From contig DXZU01000026.1 of the NCBI GenBank assembly GCA_019419525.1, positions 12,952-76,951 on the forward strand: 64,000 nucleotides of DNA. The letters are read 5' to 3'. Source of the DNA: Collinsella sp. Lineage in GTDB: Bacteria > Actinomycetota > Coriobacteriia > Coriobacteriales > Coriobacteriaceae. Below the pieces are notes generated by a model, which was not told the DNA's origin, did no database searches, and saw only the letters and a list, made by a program, of their open reading frames with translations. The translations under genes were made by a program, and so were the position numbers. This document shows, piece by piece, positions 25,986 through 36,040 of this stretch (positions are counted from its first letter, which is position 1; each line of letters begins with the position of its first letter).

Positions 25986-26522
25986 CTACTCAGTCTCGCC
26001 CGGTCGAGCGCCGCGGGCCAGGGCGTCCTGATACTCCTTGACGGCCTTGATGCGCTGCATCGGCTTCAGTCGCTCGAACATGGTGTTGCCGTGCAAGTGA
26101 TCGATCTCGTGCTGCAGGCACACGCAGAACAGATCGCCCGATGCCTCGTAGCGAATCAGGTTGGCATCCAGGTCATACGCCTCGACGACGACATGATCGG
26201 GACGCTCGATCTCGCAGCTAATGCCGGGGATGGAAAGGCAGCCCTCGCTAAACGGCACCAGATGGTCGCTCTGCTCAACAATGACGGGGTTGATGAGCAC
26301 GTACGGGTCATAGTCGTTCTTGTCGCTGTAGTCGCAGTCGATGGTGACAAGCTGAATGAGCTCGCCGATCTGCGGGGCGGCCAGGCCGCAACCGCCGTTG
26401 TCGAACATCATCTTCTTCATCTTCTCGGCAAGCGCCTCGATCGCCGGGGTGATCTCCTCGATGACGGCGCACTCCTGGCGTAGGCGAGGGTCGGGCGACA
26501 GTACGATTCCGTTGGCTTCCAT
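25986..26522 (-). CDS. def: Peptide deformylase
   Basis: This 178-residue metalloenzyme removes the N-formyl group from nascent proteins. All three signature motifs are present: GCGLAAPQIG near 46-55, EGCLSIPG near 92-99 with the metal-binding Cys, and QHEIDHLHG near 138-146 with the two metal-binding His and the catalytic Glu. The insertion-free form matches actinobacterial deformylases. ATG 26522 is chosen because GAAAGG lies six bases upstream; the ATG at 26528 would abut that site. It follows priA by 18 bases. Confidence 0.96.
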   Translation of the reverse strand: MEANGIVLSPDPRLRQECAVIEEITPAIEALAEKMKKMMFDNGGCGLAAPQIGELIQLVTIDCDYSDKNDYDPYVLINPVIVEQSDHLVPFSEGCLSIPGISCEIERPDHVVVEAYDLDANLIRYEASGDLFCVCLQHEIDHLHGNTMFERLKPMQRIKAVKEYQDALARGARPGETE

Positions 26523-26540
26523 GGCCATCCTTTCGGGTTG

Positions 26541-28994
26541 TTACATCAAATCATAGGCGTCGACGTCAACACTCACGCTCACGCCGCGCACGGAGCCCGC
26601 CTCTTTGAGGCAGGCATCGATATCATCAGAGACATGGTACCCTACCGGCGACTTCACAAGCAGATGGAAGCGGTAACGGTCCTTAGCTCTCTCGATTACA
26701 CACGAAGCCGGGCCCAGCACCTGCGGCACCGCGCTCCCCGCCCGTAAAAAGTCGGGCGCGGCCGCATGCCAGCGGCGCTTGAGCAGCTTTGCGATGCGGC
26801 CGATGTAGTCCCGCGCGTCATCCGCGTTCGACGACCATACCAAGATGTTGACCAGGCGCACGAAGGGCGGATACAGCGCGTCGCGGCGCTGGCCCAGGTC
26901 GTAGTCGGTAAAGATTGAACGGTCGTGCTCGGCAACGGCGCGAATGACCGGGTCCTCGGGCAAGTAGGTCTGGATGATCACCTCGCCGGGACGATCGCCG
27001 CGACCGGCACGGCCTGCAACCTGTTCCAGCAGGTCGTAGGCGCGCTCCCCTGCGCGGAAGTCCGGCAGCTTGAGGGCAAAGTCGGCATTGACCACGCCCA
27101 CGAGCGTGACCTCGGGAAAGTCGAGGCCCTTTGCGATCATTTGGGTGCCCAGCAGCACCGCGCAGTCGGCAGCATCGAACTGCTCGAGCAGCTTTTTGTG
27201 CGCATCCTTGCCGCGCGTGGAATCGGCATCCATGCGAATAATGGCGACATCCTCGGGAAGCATCTGGTGCAGTGCGTCCTCAATCTGCTGCGTGCCCAGG
27301 CCCATTTTTGCCAGGTAGCGACTGCCACATTTGGGGCAACGGCTCGTGGGCGCGGGATACGGCTGCACACGCCAAGACGAACCGCAGGTGTGGCACTGCA
27401 GCGTGTGCGTGCGCTCGTGATACGTAAGCGCGGTGGAGCAGTGGTTGCAGGTGGGGACGCAGCCGCACTCGCGGCACATCAGGAACGGCGCAAAGCCACG
27501 GCGGTTATGCAGCAGCACGGCCTTCTCGCGGCGCTCGACCACACGCTCCAAGCCCTCCATCAAGGGTTTTGAGAACATGGAGCGGCTGCCGTGCGAGAAC
27601 TCCCGGCGCAGGTCTGCAATACGGACCGTGGGCAGCACGGCGTGTCCCGGGCGCTCGGGCATCTCGACGCGCGTCCAGGTGGCACCGTTATACGTGCCAC
27701 GGCGGCAGCGGTCGAGGGCCTCAGCAGAAGGCGTGGCCGAGCCCAGCACGAGCGGGCAGCGATAGCGACGCGCCATCTCGGCCGCCACTTCGCGCGCATG
27801 GTAGCGCGGGCTGGAACCCTGCTTGTAACTGGTCTCGTGCTCCTCGTCGATGATGATGAGGCCCGGGTCGCTGAGCGGGCAAAAGAGCGCCGAGCGGGCG
27901 CCGACGACCACGCGGGCCGCACCGCTGGCAACCATATCCCACTGGTCCAGGCGCTCGCCCGCAGAAAGACGCGAATGGAACACGGCGACCGTCTCGCCAA
28001 AGCGCGAGCGGAAGCGGCCGACAGTCTGGGCCGTCAGCGAGATCTCGGGCACCAGCACGCAGGCCGAACGGCCGGCCGCCAGCACGCGCTCAATCGCCGA
28101 GAGGTAAACCTCGGTTTTGCCGGAGCCGGTGACGCCGTCGACCAACACCACGTCGCCATGAGCGTCCAGACGAGCGCGCTCAATCTGCGCGAGCGCCTGC
28201 TGCTGGCCGTTCGTGAGCGCGACTGGTGCCTTACCGCTTGCCGAGGACAGCGTGGTCTGCTCGCTGCAGCCACGCCAGGCGCGACGCTCCTCCACCACGA
28301 CGACACCACGTTTTTCGAGCGCCTTGATGGTCGCCGACATGCTGTTGTAGAGCAGGTTGAGGTCGCGCGTTGTGACCGGGCCGCACTGTAGTGCCTCGAT
28401 GAGCTGACGCTGGCGGACCGCCGTTTTGGGAGGCGTATAGTCGAAGCCCTCGGGCGTGAGCATGACCCAGCGGTTTTGGATGGGTTTGACGGCGGGGCGC
28501 TCAACGGCCCACACGCCGTCGTCGCCCTTGACCACGCGCGGGCTTCCGCCCGGAGGCAAGAACAGGCGCAGGCACTCGGAAAGCGTCGCAACATACTCGC
28601 GGCTAATCCAACGTGCAATACGGGCGGACTCGGCGCCAAAGAGCGGTTTGCTGAGGATGGTCTCGATGGGCTTGATGCGCGCGGTGTCGAGGGTAATGTT
28701 GCCTTGCAAGTCGCCCAGTTCGGGCGCAATATCGACGATATAGCCTGCGGCGGCACGGTTGCCAAAGTGGACCAGAACCGTCGATCCGACCTGGGCCTCG
28801 CTCGCAAGGGACTCAGGAATGCCGTAAGCAAACGGTTCGGACAGCGCACGGGTGGGGATGTCGAGAACCACGCTCGTGTAGGCGGCAATGGGCTCAGGTG
28901 AAGGCTCGGGCTTGGCCAGGGCAGCACCGGATGCCGGCGCCGCCGGAGTCTCCTCCGGATCCGGCGAACCAAACAGCGAAAGTTGCTCGGCCAT
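26541..28994 (-). CDS. priA: Primosomal replication-restart helicase PriA
   Basis: The 817-residue DEAH helicase reloads the replisome at collapsed forks. An N-terminal DNA-binding domain (residues 35-140) leads into the helicase core, with Walker A GVTGSGKTEVYL, the DEEH box in LIIIDEEHETSYK, and GSATPSAE. Eight zinc-binding cysteines follow, in CRECGCVPTCNHC and in CHTCG and CPKCG. Helicase motif VI is QVAGRAGRG. ATG 28994 starts MAEQLSLFG and has GGGAGG about 10 bases upstream; an ATG at 29012 precedes that ribosome site. It is first in the priA-def cluster. Confidence 0.95.
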   Translation of the reverse strand: MAEQLSLFGSPDPEETPAAPASGAALAKPEPSPEPIAAYTSVVLDIPTRALSEPFAYGIPESLASEAQVGSTVLVHFGNRAAAGYIVDIAPELGDLQGNITLDTARIKPIETILSKPLFGAESARIARWISREYVATLSECLRLFLPPGGSPRVVKGDDGVWAVERPAVKPIQNRWVMLTPEGFDYTPPKTAVRQRQLIEALQCGPVTTRDLNLLYNSMSATIKALEKRGVVVVEERRAWRGCSEQTTLSSASGKAPVALTNGQQQALAQIERARLDAHGDVVLVDGVTGSGKTEVYLSAIERVLAAGRSACVLVPEISLTAQTVGRFRSRFGETVAVFHSRLSAGERLDQWDMVASGAARVVVGARSALFCPLSDPGLIIIDEEHETSYKQGSSPRYHAREVAAEMARRYRCPLVLGSATPSAEALDRCRRGTYNGATWTRVEMPERPGHAVLPTVRIADLRREFSHGSRSMFSKPLMEGLERVVERREKAVLLHNRRGFAPFLMCRECGCVPTCNHCSTALTYHERTHTLQCHTCGSSWRVQPYPAPTSRCPKCGSRYLAKMGLGTQQIEDALHQMLPEDVAIIRMDADSTRGKDAHKKLLEQFDAADCAVLLGTQMIAKGLDFPEVTLVGVVNADFALKLPDFRAGERAYDLLEQVAGRAGRGDRPGEVIIQTYLPEDPVIRAVAEHDRSIFTDYDLGQRRDALYPPFVRLVNILVWSSNADDARDYIGRIAKLLKRRWHAAAPDFLRAGSAVPQVLGPASCVIERAKDRYRFHLLVKSPVGYHVSDDIDACLKEAGSVRGVSVSVDVDAYDLM

Positions 28995-29023
28995 GGCCCC
29001 AGCACCTCCCATCCCATTCGTCT

Positions 29024-29060
29024 ACAGAAACAAGAACCCCGCTCAGGGTGAACGGGGCTC
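29024..29060 (-). terminator. Terminator after gltX
   Basis: On the minus strand GAGCCCCG pairs with CGGGGTTC over an 11-base loop and is followed by TTGTTT. It lies 24 bases past the gltX stop and just upstream of priA. Confidence 0.75.
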
Positions 29061-29083
29061 GGATACAAACGTTTGCGCAGCGA

Positions 29084-30559
29084 TTACAGCGCCATCGTGC
29101 GGGCGCGATCGATGCGCGCCAGGCAGTCGTCGCGGCCGACGAGCGCCATGGTCTCGCCCAGCGGAGGGCTCACCATGTTGCCGCAGACGGCGACGCGCAC
29201 GGCCTGGAACACCACGCGCTTCTTGAGGTCCATCTGCTCGGGCAGCGGCTCAAGCGCGGCGTCGATGTTGGCAGCCGTCCACTCGTTCACACCCTCGAGC
29301 GCGGCCTTGGCGGCATCAAGAATGGCACCCATGCCCTCCTTGGCCAGGCCCTTGTTGACGGATTTCTCGTCATACTCGAGCGTCTCGGCCGTAGCGAAAA
29401 TGGGAGCGGCGACGGTCACGGCGTCGGCCGGCATCTTGGTGCGCGGCTTAACGATGGCGGCAAGCGCGTCGATCCAATCCTCGCCGTACTCGACGTTACC
29501 TTCGATGAGACCCGCCTCGTGCAGCTCGGGGACCATGATCTCGTCGGCAAACTGAGCATCGGACATGCCGTTGATGTACTCGGCATTGACCCAGTCGAGC
29601 TTCTTGGGGTCGAAGGTCGCCGGGTTCTTGGAGATGCGGTCGAGCGAGAACTTGCTGGCCAGGACATCGCGCGGGATGATCGTGGTCTCGCCGTCGAGCG
29701 ACCAGCCGAGCAGCGCCAAGTAGTTGACGAAGGCGTCGGACAGGTAGCCGGCGTCGCGGTACTCCTCCACCGAGGTGGCGCCGTGGCGCTTGGAGAGCTT
29801 CTTGCCGTCGGCACCCAAGATCATGGAGATGTGGGCGAACGTAGGCACGGGCGCGCCGAGGGCCTCGTAGACCATGACTTGACGCGGGGTGTTGGACAGG
29901 TGGTCGTCGCCGCGGATGACGTGAGTGATCTTCATCATGGCGTCATCGACGACGGTCGCGAAGTTGTACGTGGGCGTGCCGTCGGAGCGGAAGATGACAA
30001 AGTCGTCAAGCTCCTTGGCGTCGAAGGTTACCTCGCCGTGGACGGCGTCGTGGATGACGACGTCGCCGCGGTCCTCGGGCACCTTGATGCGCAGGACGTA
30101 GGACTCGCCGGCCTCGATGCGGCGACGGGCCTCCTCGGGATCAAGATCGCGGCAGCGGCGCTGATAGCCCTGGAAGGGGTCCTTGCGCTCCTGCGCGGCC
30201 TTACGGTCGGCATCGAGCTGCTCCTTGGTGCAGAAGCACGGATAGGCCTTGCCCTCGTCCCAGAGCTTCTGGGCTGCCTGCTTGTACAGGTCCAGGCGCT
30301 CGGTCTGTGCGTAGGGACCAAAGTCGCCGCCCACCTCGGGACCCTCGTCCCAGTCCAGGCCCAGCCAACGCATGGCGCGCAGGATGATCTGCGTGTTCTC
30401 GTCGGTGGAGCGGGTGGGGTCGGTGTCGTCGATGCGCAGGATGAACGTGCCGCCGTTTGCACGGGCGAAAGCCCAGTTATAGATAGCGGTGCGGGCGCCG
30501 CCGATGTGCAGCTTGCCCGTCGGTGAGGGTGCAAAGCGGACGCGAACGTCTGATGCCAT
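29084..30559 (-). CDS. gltX: Glutamyl-tRNA synthetase
   Basis: The 491-residue class I synthetase charges tRNA-Glu, and tRNA-Gln where GatCAB is used. The HIGH motif appears as PSPTGKLHIGG at residues 10-20 and the KMSKS motif as KKLSKRHG in the middle. A CFCTKEQL segment and the CRDLDPEEA region form the insertion domain; the helical anticodon-binding domain occupies the last third. ATG 30559 has GAGGAG 8 bases upstream; a longer frame lacks this. It is a single-gene unit with its own terminator, separated from the divergent metK by 283 bases that include a large inverted repeat. Confidence 0.96.
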   Translation of the reverse strand: MASDVRVRFAPSPTGKLHIGGARTAIYNWAFARANGGTFILRIDDTDPTRSTDENTQIILRAMRWLGLDWDEGPEVGGDFGPYAQTERLDLYKQAAQKLWDEGKAYPCFCTKEQLDADRKAAQERKDPFQGYQRRCRDLDPEEARRRIEAGESYVLRIKVPEDRGDVVIHDAVHGEVTFDAKELDDFVIFRSDGTPTYNFATVVDDAMMKITHVIRGDDHLSNTPRQVMVYEALGAPVPTFAHISMILGADGKKLSKRHGATSVEEYRDAGYLSDAFVNYLALLGWSLDGETTIIPRDVLASKFSLDRISKNPATFDPKKLDWVNAEYINGMSDAQFADEIMVPELHEAGLIEGNVEYGEDWIDALAAIVKPRTKMPADAVTVAAPIFATAETLEYDEKSVNKGLAKEGMGAILDAAKAALEGVNEWTAANIDAALEPLPEQMDLKKRVVFQAVRVAVCGNMVSPPLGETMALVGRDDCLARIDRARTMAL

Positions 30560-30640
30560 GGAAATCTCCTCGATTGCAGGATGGATGTCTAACCGCACCA
30601 GTATAAAGCATCAAAGCAACCTCCGCACAAAGGGCACCTA

Positions 30641-30736
30641 CCTACTCATTGGGGACAGACTTAAATGACCAGTCATTGGACAACCTGTCGGCACTTAGGT
30701 AAGGGTAGTCATTTAAGTCTGTCCCCAATGAGTAGG
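30641..30736. repeat. Inverted repeat with perfect 29-bp arms between gltX and metK
   Basis: The arm at 30641-30669 (starting CCTACTCATTGGGGACAG) is exactly reverse-complementary to 30708-30736. The centre is 38 bases with only a short ACCT/AGGT pair. The GGGGACAGACTTAAATGAC end resembles the ends of REP sequences associated with tyrosine transposases, from memory. It lies between divergent promoters. Confidence 0.82.
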
Positions 30737-30842
30737 TGCGGAAAGGGTGTGAATGTTTGATTTACGCGCTATGATGTGCCCTTGCATAGAGAGCCTGGCG
30801 GAATGGTAACGGTCGCCGGGACACGTTTTTGAAAGGACAATC

Positions 30843-32123
<1,281 letters not shown>

Positions 32124-32161
32124 GCCAACGGCAAAAGCTGCAGCCACATATCGATGCACCA

Positions 32162-32196
32162 AAAGAAGTACCGGCCCCAACCGGTACTTCTTTTTT
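32162..32196 (+). terminator. Terminator after metK
   Basis: AAAGAAGTACCGG (32162-32174) pairs perfectly with CCGGTACTTCTTT (32181-32193) and runs into a U-tract. Confidence 0.93.
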
Positions 32197-32290
32197 ATTA
32201 ATCCGGTGGTGAAGATATTTCGATATAGGCATACGCAACGTCAGCAGCCAATGAATTTTGGAGCACATGCGCCTCTACCATGTATCCTTA

Positions 32291-32410
32291 GTCCCGAGAG
32301 GCGGGGCATAAGGTCGATCGCGAGTTCCGCACGAGCCGGAGAGCACTTAATGTGCTCTCCGTGCGAGCAGGACTGCCCGAGCAGGCGACCTTATGCCCCG
32401 CCCTCGGGAC
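32291..32410. repeat. 120-bp inverted repeat with nested hairpin before the serine dehydratase gene
   Basis: The outer arms, 32291-32316 (starting GTCCCGAGAGGCGGGGC) and 32386-32410, are complementary except for one bulged base. An inner stem, GGAGAGCAC (32338-32346) with GTGCTCTCC (32352-32360), extends by CGCAC/GTGCG. The distal arm ends 26 bases before the ATG. The architecture matches the other large inverted repeats here, although the sequence differs. Confidence 0.75.
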
Positions 32411-32435
32411 GATGGGACAAAACAAAGGAGCAGCC

Positions 32436-34043
32436 ATGGCAGGCAAGCCGCAAACACTAGCTACGACCTCGGCATTCGAGATCTTGGGCCCCGTCATGGT
32501 CGGCCCCAGCTCATCGCACACCGCCGGCGCCCTGCGCTGCGCCCAAGTTGCCGCCAGCCTGTTGGAAGGCCGCATCACCAAGGTCACCTTTGGCCTGTGG
32601 AACTCCTTTGCCCACACCTACCGCGGCCACGGCACCGACCGTGCGCTCGTCGCGGGCATCCTGGGCCTCGACACCGATGACGAGAACATCAAGCAGGCCT
32701 TCGACCTCGCGCGCAAGCAGGGCCTCGAATATCACTTTGACATCAAGGGCGACGACGCCTCCATCCATCCCAATACCGTCGACATCGACATGGTCGACGA
32801 CACGGGCGCTACGGCACAGGTCCGTGGCGAGAGCCTGGGCGGCGGCAAGATGCGCATCAGCCGCATTAACGGCGTCGGCGTCGACATCTCGGGTATGTAC
32901 TCGACGCTCTTCGTGGCGCACCAGGACGTCCCCGGCGTGCTCGCCGCGCTCACGAACCTGCTCGCCTACGCACACGTGAACATCGCCTTCTGCCGCACCT
33001 ACCGCACCGAGGTGGGCGGTCAGGCCTACTCCGTCTTTGAGACCGACGGCGCGCCCGACGACACCGTCGTCCCCTTGCTGCGCAAGCTCGACAATGTCGA
33101 TTACGCGACCTTTATCGAGCTCCCCGGTTCTGCCTCGTCGCTCTCCCCCGGCGTCTCGGCCAAAGAGATCTTCGACGACGGCGAGCAGCTGCTCGATGCG
33201 TGCGAGGAACTGGGGCTCAGCATCGGCGCCGTCATGGCCGTGCGCGAGGCACGCCTGACCGGTAAGGCGCACGCTGTCGCCGCCATGAGCCGCGTGCTCG
33301 ACGTCATGCGCGAGGAGACCACGGCCCCCATCGTCAATCCGCAGCGCTCGCTCGGCGGGCTTATCGGCGGCGAGGCCAAGCTTGTCGATGCCACCGGCCG
33401 CAACGACCTTGGCTCCAACTTAATGGGCCCCGTCCAGACTAACGCCGTGGCCCGTGCCATGGCCGTGCTCGAGCGCTCCGCCACAATGGGTGTAATCGTC
33501 GCAGCTCCGACGGCAGGATCCGCGGGCGTCGTCCCCGGCTGCGTGCTGGCGCTCGCCGACCACCTGCAGCTCGATGACGAACAGGTCATGGACGCGCTCT
33601 ACTGCGCAGCCGCCATCGGCCTCAACCTCACCACGAGCGCCTGCGTTGCCGGCGCCGAGGGCGGCTGCCAAGCCGAGGTGGGAAGCGCCGCCGCCATGGC
33701 TGCCGCCGCGCTGGTGCAGATGCTCGGGGGCACGCCCGAGCAGGCGCTCGACGCCAGTTCCATCGCGCTGAGTAACCTATTGGGACTCGTATGCGATCCC
33801 GTAGGAGGCCTCGTGGAGGTGCCCTGCCAAAACCGCAACGCTATCGGCGTGGCCGCGGCCTTCAGCTCGGCGCAGCTCGCCCTCGCCGGCATCAAGAGCC
33901 TGGTGCCGTTTGACCAGATGGCACACGTCATGCTCTCGGTTGGCCACGCGTTGCCGGCCACGCTGCGCGAGACGGCAAAGGGCGGCATAGCGCAGGCTCC
34001 GGCCGCACTTTCGGCCTGTGCAAAATGCGGTGTGTGCGGGTAG
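32436..34043 (+). CDS. L-serine dehydratase, iron-sulfur dependent, fused beta-alpha chains
   Basis: The 535-residue protein deaminates L-serine to pyruvate and ammonia using a [4Fe-4S] cluster. The N-terminal beta part has the substrate loop GPSSSHTAGALRCAQ and an ACT-like region near 150-225. The C-terminal alpha part from about 250 has PTAGSAGVVPG. The cluster-ligand cysteines are likely among TTSACVAGAEGGC, VCDPVGG and the C-terminal CAKCGVCG. This is the single-chain SdaA layout. ATG 32436 has AAGGAG five bases before it. A longer frame from 32352 would run into the inverted repeat and is rejected. A clear terminator follows. Confidence 0.94.
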   Translation: MAGKPQTLATTSAFEILGPVMVGPSSSHTAGALRCAQVAASLLEGRITKVTFGLWNSFAHTYRGHGTDRALVAGILGLDTDDENIKQAFDLARKQGLEYHFDIKGDDASIHPNTVDIDMVDDTGATAQVRGESLGGGKMRISRINGVGVDISGMYSTLFVAHQDVPGVLAALTNLLAYAHVNIAFCRTYRTEVGGQAYSVFETDGAPDDTVVPLLRKLDNVDYATFIELPGSASSLSPGVSAKEIFDDGEQLLDACEELGLSIGAVMAVREARLTGKAHAVAAMSRVLDVMREETTAPIVNPQRSLGGLIGGEAKLVDATGRNDLGSNLMGPVQTNAVARAMAVLERSATMGVIVAAPTAGSAGVVPGCVLALADHLQLDDEQVMDALYCAAAIGLNLTTSACVAGAEGGCQAEVGSAAAMAAAALVQMLGGTPEQALDASSIALSNLLGLVCDPVGGLVEVPCQNRNAIGVAAAFSSAQLALAGIKSLVPFDQMAHVMLSVGHALPATLRETAKGGIAQAPAALSACAKCGVCG

Positions 34044-34063
34044 TGACCAAGAACGACTCGATA

Positions 34064-34090
34064 GTGGGACAAATGTCCCACCTCTTTTGA
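34064..34090 (+). terminator. Terminator after the serine dehydratase gene
   Basis: GTGGGAC (34064-34070) pairs with GTCCCAC (34075-34081) around AAAT, followed by CTCTTTT. Confidence 0.85.
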
Positions 34091-34192
34091 ATGCCACCGT
34101 TTCCGTACCACAAACAACTAGGTAATCGCTATAATGCAAGCCCAGTAAAAACACGATGAACCGCAAGGCGAAAATCGAAGGATATGCATACG

Positions 34193-35908
34193 ATGTCGCA
34201 AAACGATCGAACTCAACTGATTCCCGATCCGCAGCAGCCGAGCAGGCACACCGGTGGTGTTCAGTCGCCGCGTCCTATCGCGCCGAGTCACGGTCAGCAG
34301 CGAGGTGCGGCAAACGTTTCCCAACGTCCGAACAAGCAGCATCAGCAGCGCCAGACAAATGGCAATGCGCCCAAGCAGCCCCCCACGCACGCTCGAGGCG
34401 ATCGCGGCCCCGCACGCAAACCCGCCGAGAACAATAAGTTGGGCAAAAAGACGACGCTCTTTGTCGTTCTGGGTCTTATCGTCATTGTCTATATCGTAGG
34501 CGTCGTAGCGTTTTCGCAGGTAGCCTACCCCAACACCACTATCGCCGGCGTCGATGTCTCGTTCTCCAACGCTTCGTCTGCCGCCACCAAGGTCAACTCG
34601 GCTTGGAAGCACTATAAGCTCACCGTGACAGGCGATGACTTTAGCTGGACCTATCAGCCCGAGTCCGATGAGCCCATTGTCGACGGCGAAGCTGCCGCAA
34701 AAGAGATTATCAGCCGCAACGAAGCCATTGTATGGCCGGTTCGCCTTGTAGAATCCTTAAGCGGCAAGACCAAAACAACCGCTAGCTCCAACGAAGTCGA
34801 TCTTGATCAAGACGTCGACCTGTCCATGCTCTCCGACACCTTTGACCAAAAGCAGTTTGAGAAGGATCTGGGCGCCGCCATCGACGAGTTTAACGAGGGG
34901 CGTTCGGGCGCGTTCGAGGCCAATAGCTCCTATGACGAGCAGGCCGGCAAGTTTACCGTCGAGAAGGCGCGCTCCAACGAAAAACTCAACCGCGAGCATG
35001 TCATTAAGTATGCCGAGCTCGAGCTTGCCTCGCTGGCCGAGACCGTAGATCTTTCCAAGCTCGGCAACGATGCCTATGAGCCGCTCAATGGAACGCTGAC
35101 CGATGATCAGATTCAGTCTGCATGCGATGCCGCCAACAACTTCTTGGGCGTCAACGTGACCCTCAAGCTCAACGGCGAGGATGCCGGCAAGGTTGATGGC
35201 AGCTCCGTGTTGCAGTGGATCAGCTTTGCCGATCCGGCCAACCCCACGCTCGATACGTCGCAGATCAGCAGCTGGGCAGCCGAGCTCGCCAACGGCTTTA
35301 ATACCGTGGGCTCCACTCGCTGGTGGACGCGCGCCGATGGCAAGCAGTGCGCCGTCGAAGGCGGCGACTTTGGTTGGTCCATCGACAGCAGCTCGCTCGC
35401 CAAGCAGGTCGAGGACGCCATCAACAACAAGCAGACCGGCGAAATCGAGATCAAGTACTCCCAGAAGGCCGACACATTTACCGCCAAGGGCGAGCCCGAC
35501 TGGAAGGCCTATATCGACGTCGACCTGTCCGAGCAGCATGCGCGCTACTACGACGAGAGCGGCAACATCGTGTGGGAGGCCAACTTTATTTCTGGCAAAC
35601 CGGGCGAAGACGCCACCCCCGAGGGCGTATGGCAGATCAACAGCAACGATGGCGCCAGCAAACTCATCGGTGCCAAGGACCCCGAGACCGGCAAGCCCAA
35701 ATACGAGAGCCCGGTAAGCTACTGGATGCCGTTCGAGGGCAATATGGTCGGATTCCACGACGCCACCTGGCAAAACGACAAGAGCTTCGATAATGCCGAA
35801 TCGTACAAGTGGTGCGGTAGCCACGGTTGCATCAACCTGCGCCTGGCAGACGCCAAGGCACTTCACGACTGCATCAAAGTCGGCCTGTGCGTAGTTGTCC
35901 ACTCGTAG
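34193..35908 (+). CDS. Membrane-anchored L,D-transpeptidase (YkuD) with peptidoglycan-binding domains
   Basis: The 571-residue protein crosslinks peptidoglycan through L,D bonds outside the membrane. A Gln/Pro/Arg-rich cytosolic segment (1-85) precedes one membrane span (TTLFVVLGLIVIVYIVGVVAF, about 88-108). Two copies of a wall-associated Asn-rich domain fill 115-430 (PG_binding_4-like; TIAGVDVSFSNAS is a typical opening). The C-terminal YkuD domain has HDATWQ and the catalytic SHGCINLRLADAKALHD. ATG 34193 is chosen because GAAGGA lies 10 bases upstream; the ATG at 34184 is too close. TATAAT at 34130-34135 is a likely -10. It stands alone, between a terminator and the exporter operon. Confidence 0.93.
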   Translation: MSQNDRTQLIPDPQQPSRHTGGVQSPRPIAPSHGQQRGAANVSQRPNKQHQQRQTNGNAPKQPPTHARGDRGPARKPAENNKLGKKTTLFVVLGLIVIVYIVGVVAFSQVAYPNTTIAGVDVSFSNASSAATKVNSAWKHYKLTVTGDDFSWTYQPESDEPIVDGEAAAKEIISRNEAIVWPVRLVESLSGKTKTTASSNEVDLDQDVDLSMLSDTFDQKQFEKDLGAAIDEFNEGRSGAFEANSSYDEQAGKFTVEKARSNEKLNREHVIKYAELELASLAETVDLSKLGNDAYEPLNGTLTDDQIQSACDAANNFLGVNVTLKLNGEDAGKVDGSSVLQWISFADPANPTLDTSQISSWAAELANGFNTVGSTRWWTRADGKQCAVEGGDFGWSIDSSSLAKQVEDAINNKQTGEIEIKYSQKADTFTAKGEPDWKAYIDVDLSEQHARYYDESGNIVWEANFISGKPGEDATPEGVWQINSNDGASKLIGAKDPETGKPKYESPVSYWMPFEGNMVGFHDATWQNDKSFDNAESYKWCGSHGCINLRLADAKALHDCIKVGLCVVVHS

Positions 35909-35977
35909 TGCAACGCGCGCATTCCTACAACGTGGAACCGCTGCGACCAATCTAACAGTTCCGAAAGAAACCGTCCT

Positions 35978-36005
35978 ATGCGCCCGCCCCAACCGGTGGG
36001 CGCAT
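35978..36005 (+). promoter_or_regulatory. Inverted repeat overlapping a TATAAT box before the exporter operon
   Basis: ATGCGCCC (35978-35985) pairs with GGGCGCAT (35998-36005), and the right arm runs into TATAAT at 36004-36009. It could end the L,D-transpeptidase transcript or act as an operator over the exporter promoter. No strong -35 is visible. Confidence 0.4.
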
Positions 36006-36040
36006 ATAATTATCGAGGTTCTTTCTATAAAGGAGACGCT

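Noticed and set aside
30737..30842. Possible SAM riboswitch before metK
   Set aside because: Only a 7-bp hairpin is visible. I could not match any known SAM aptamer core.
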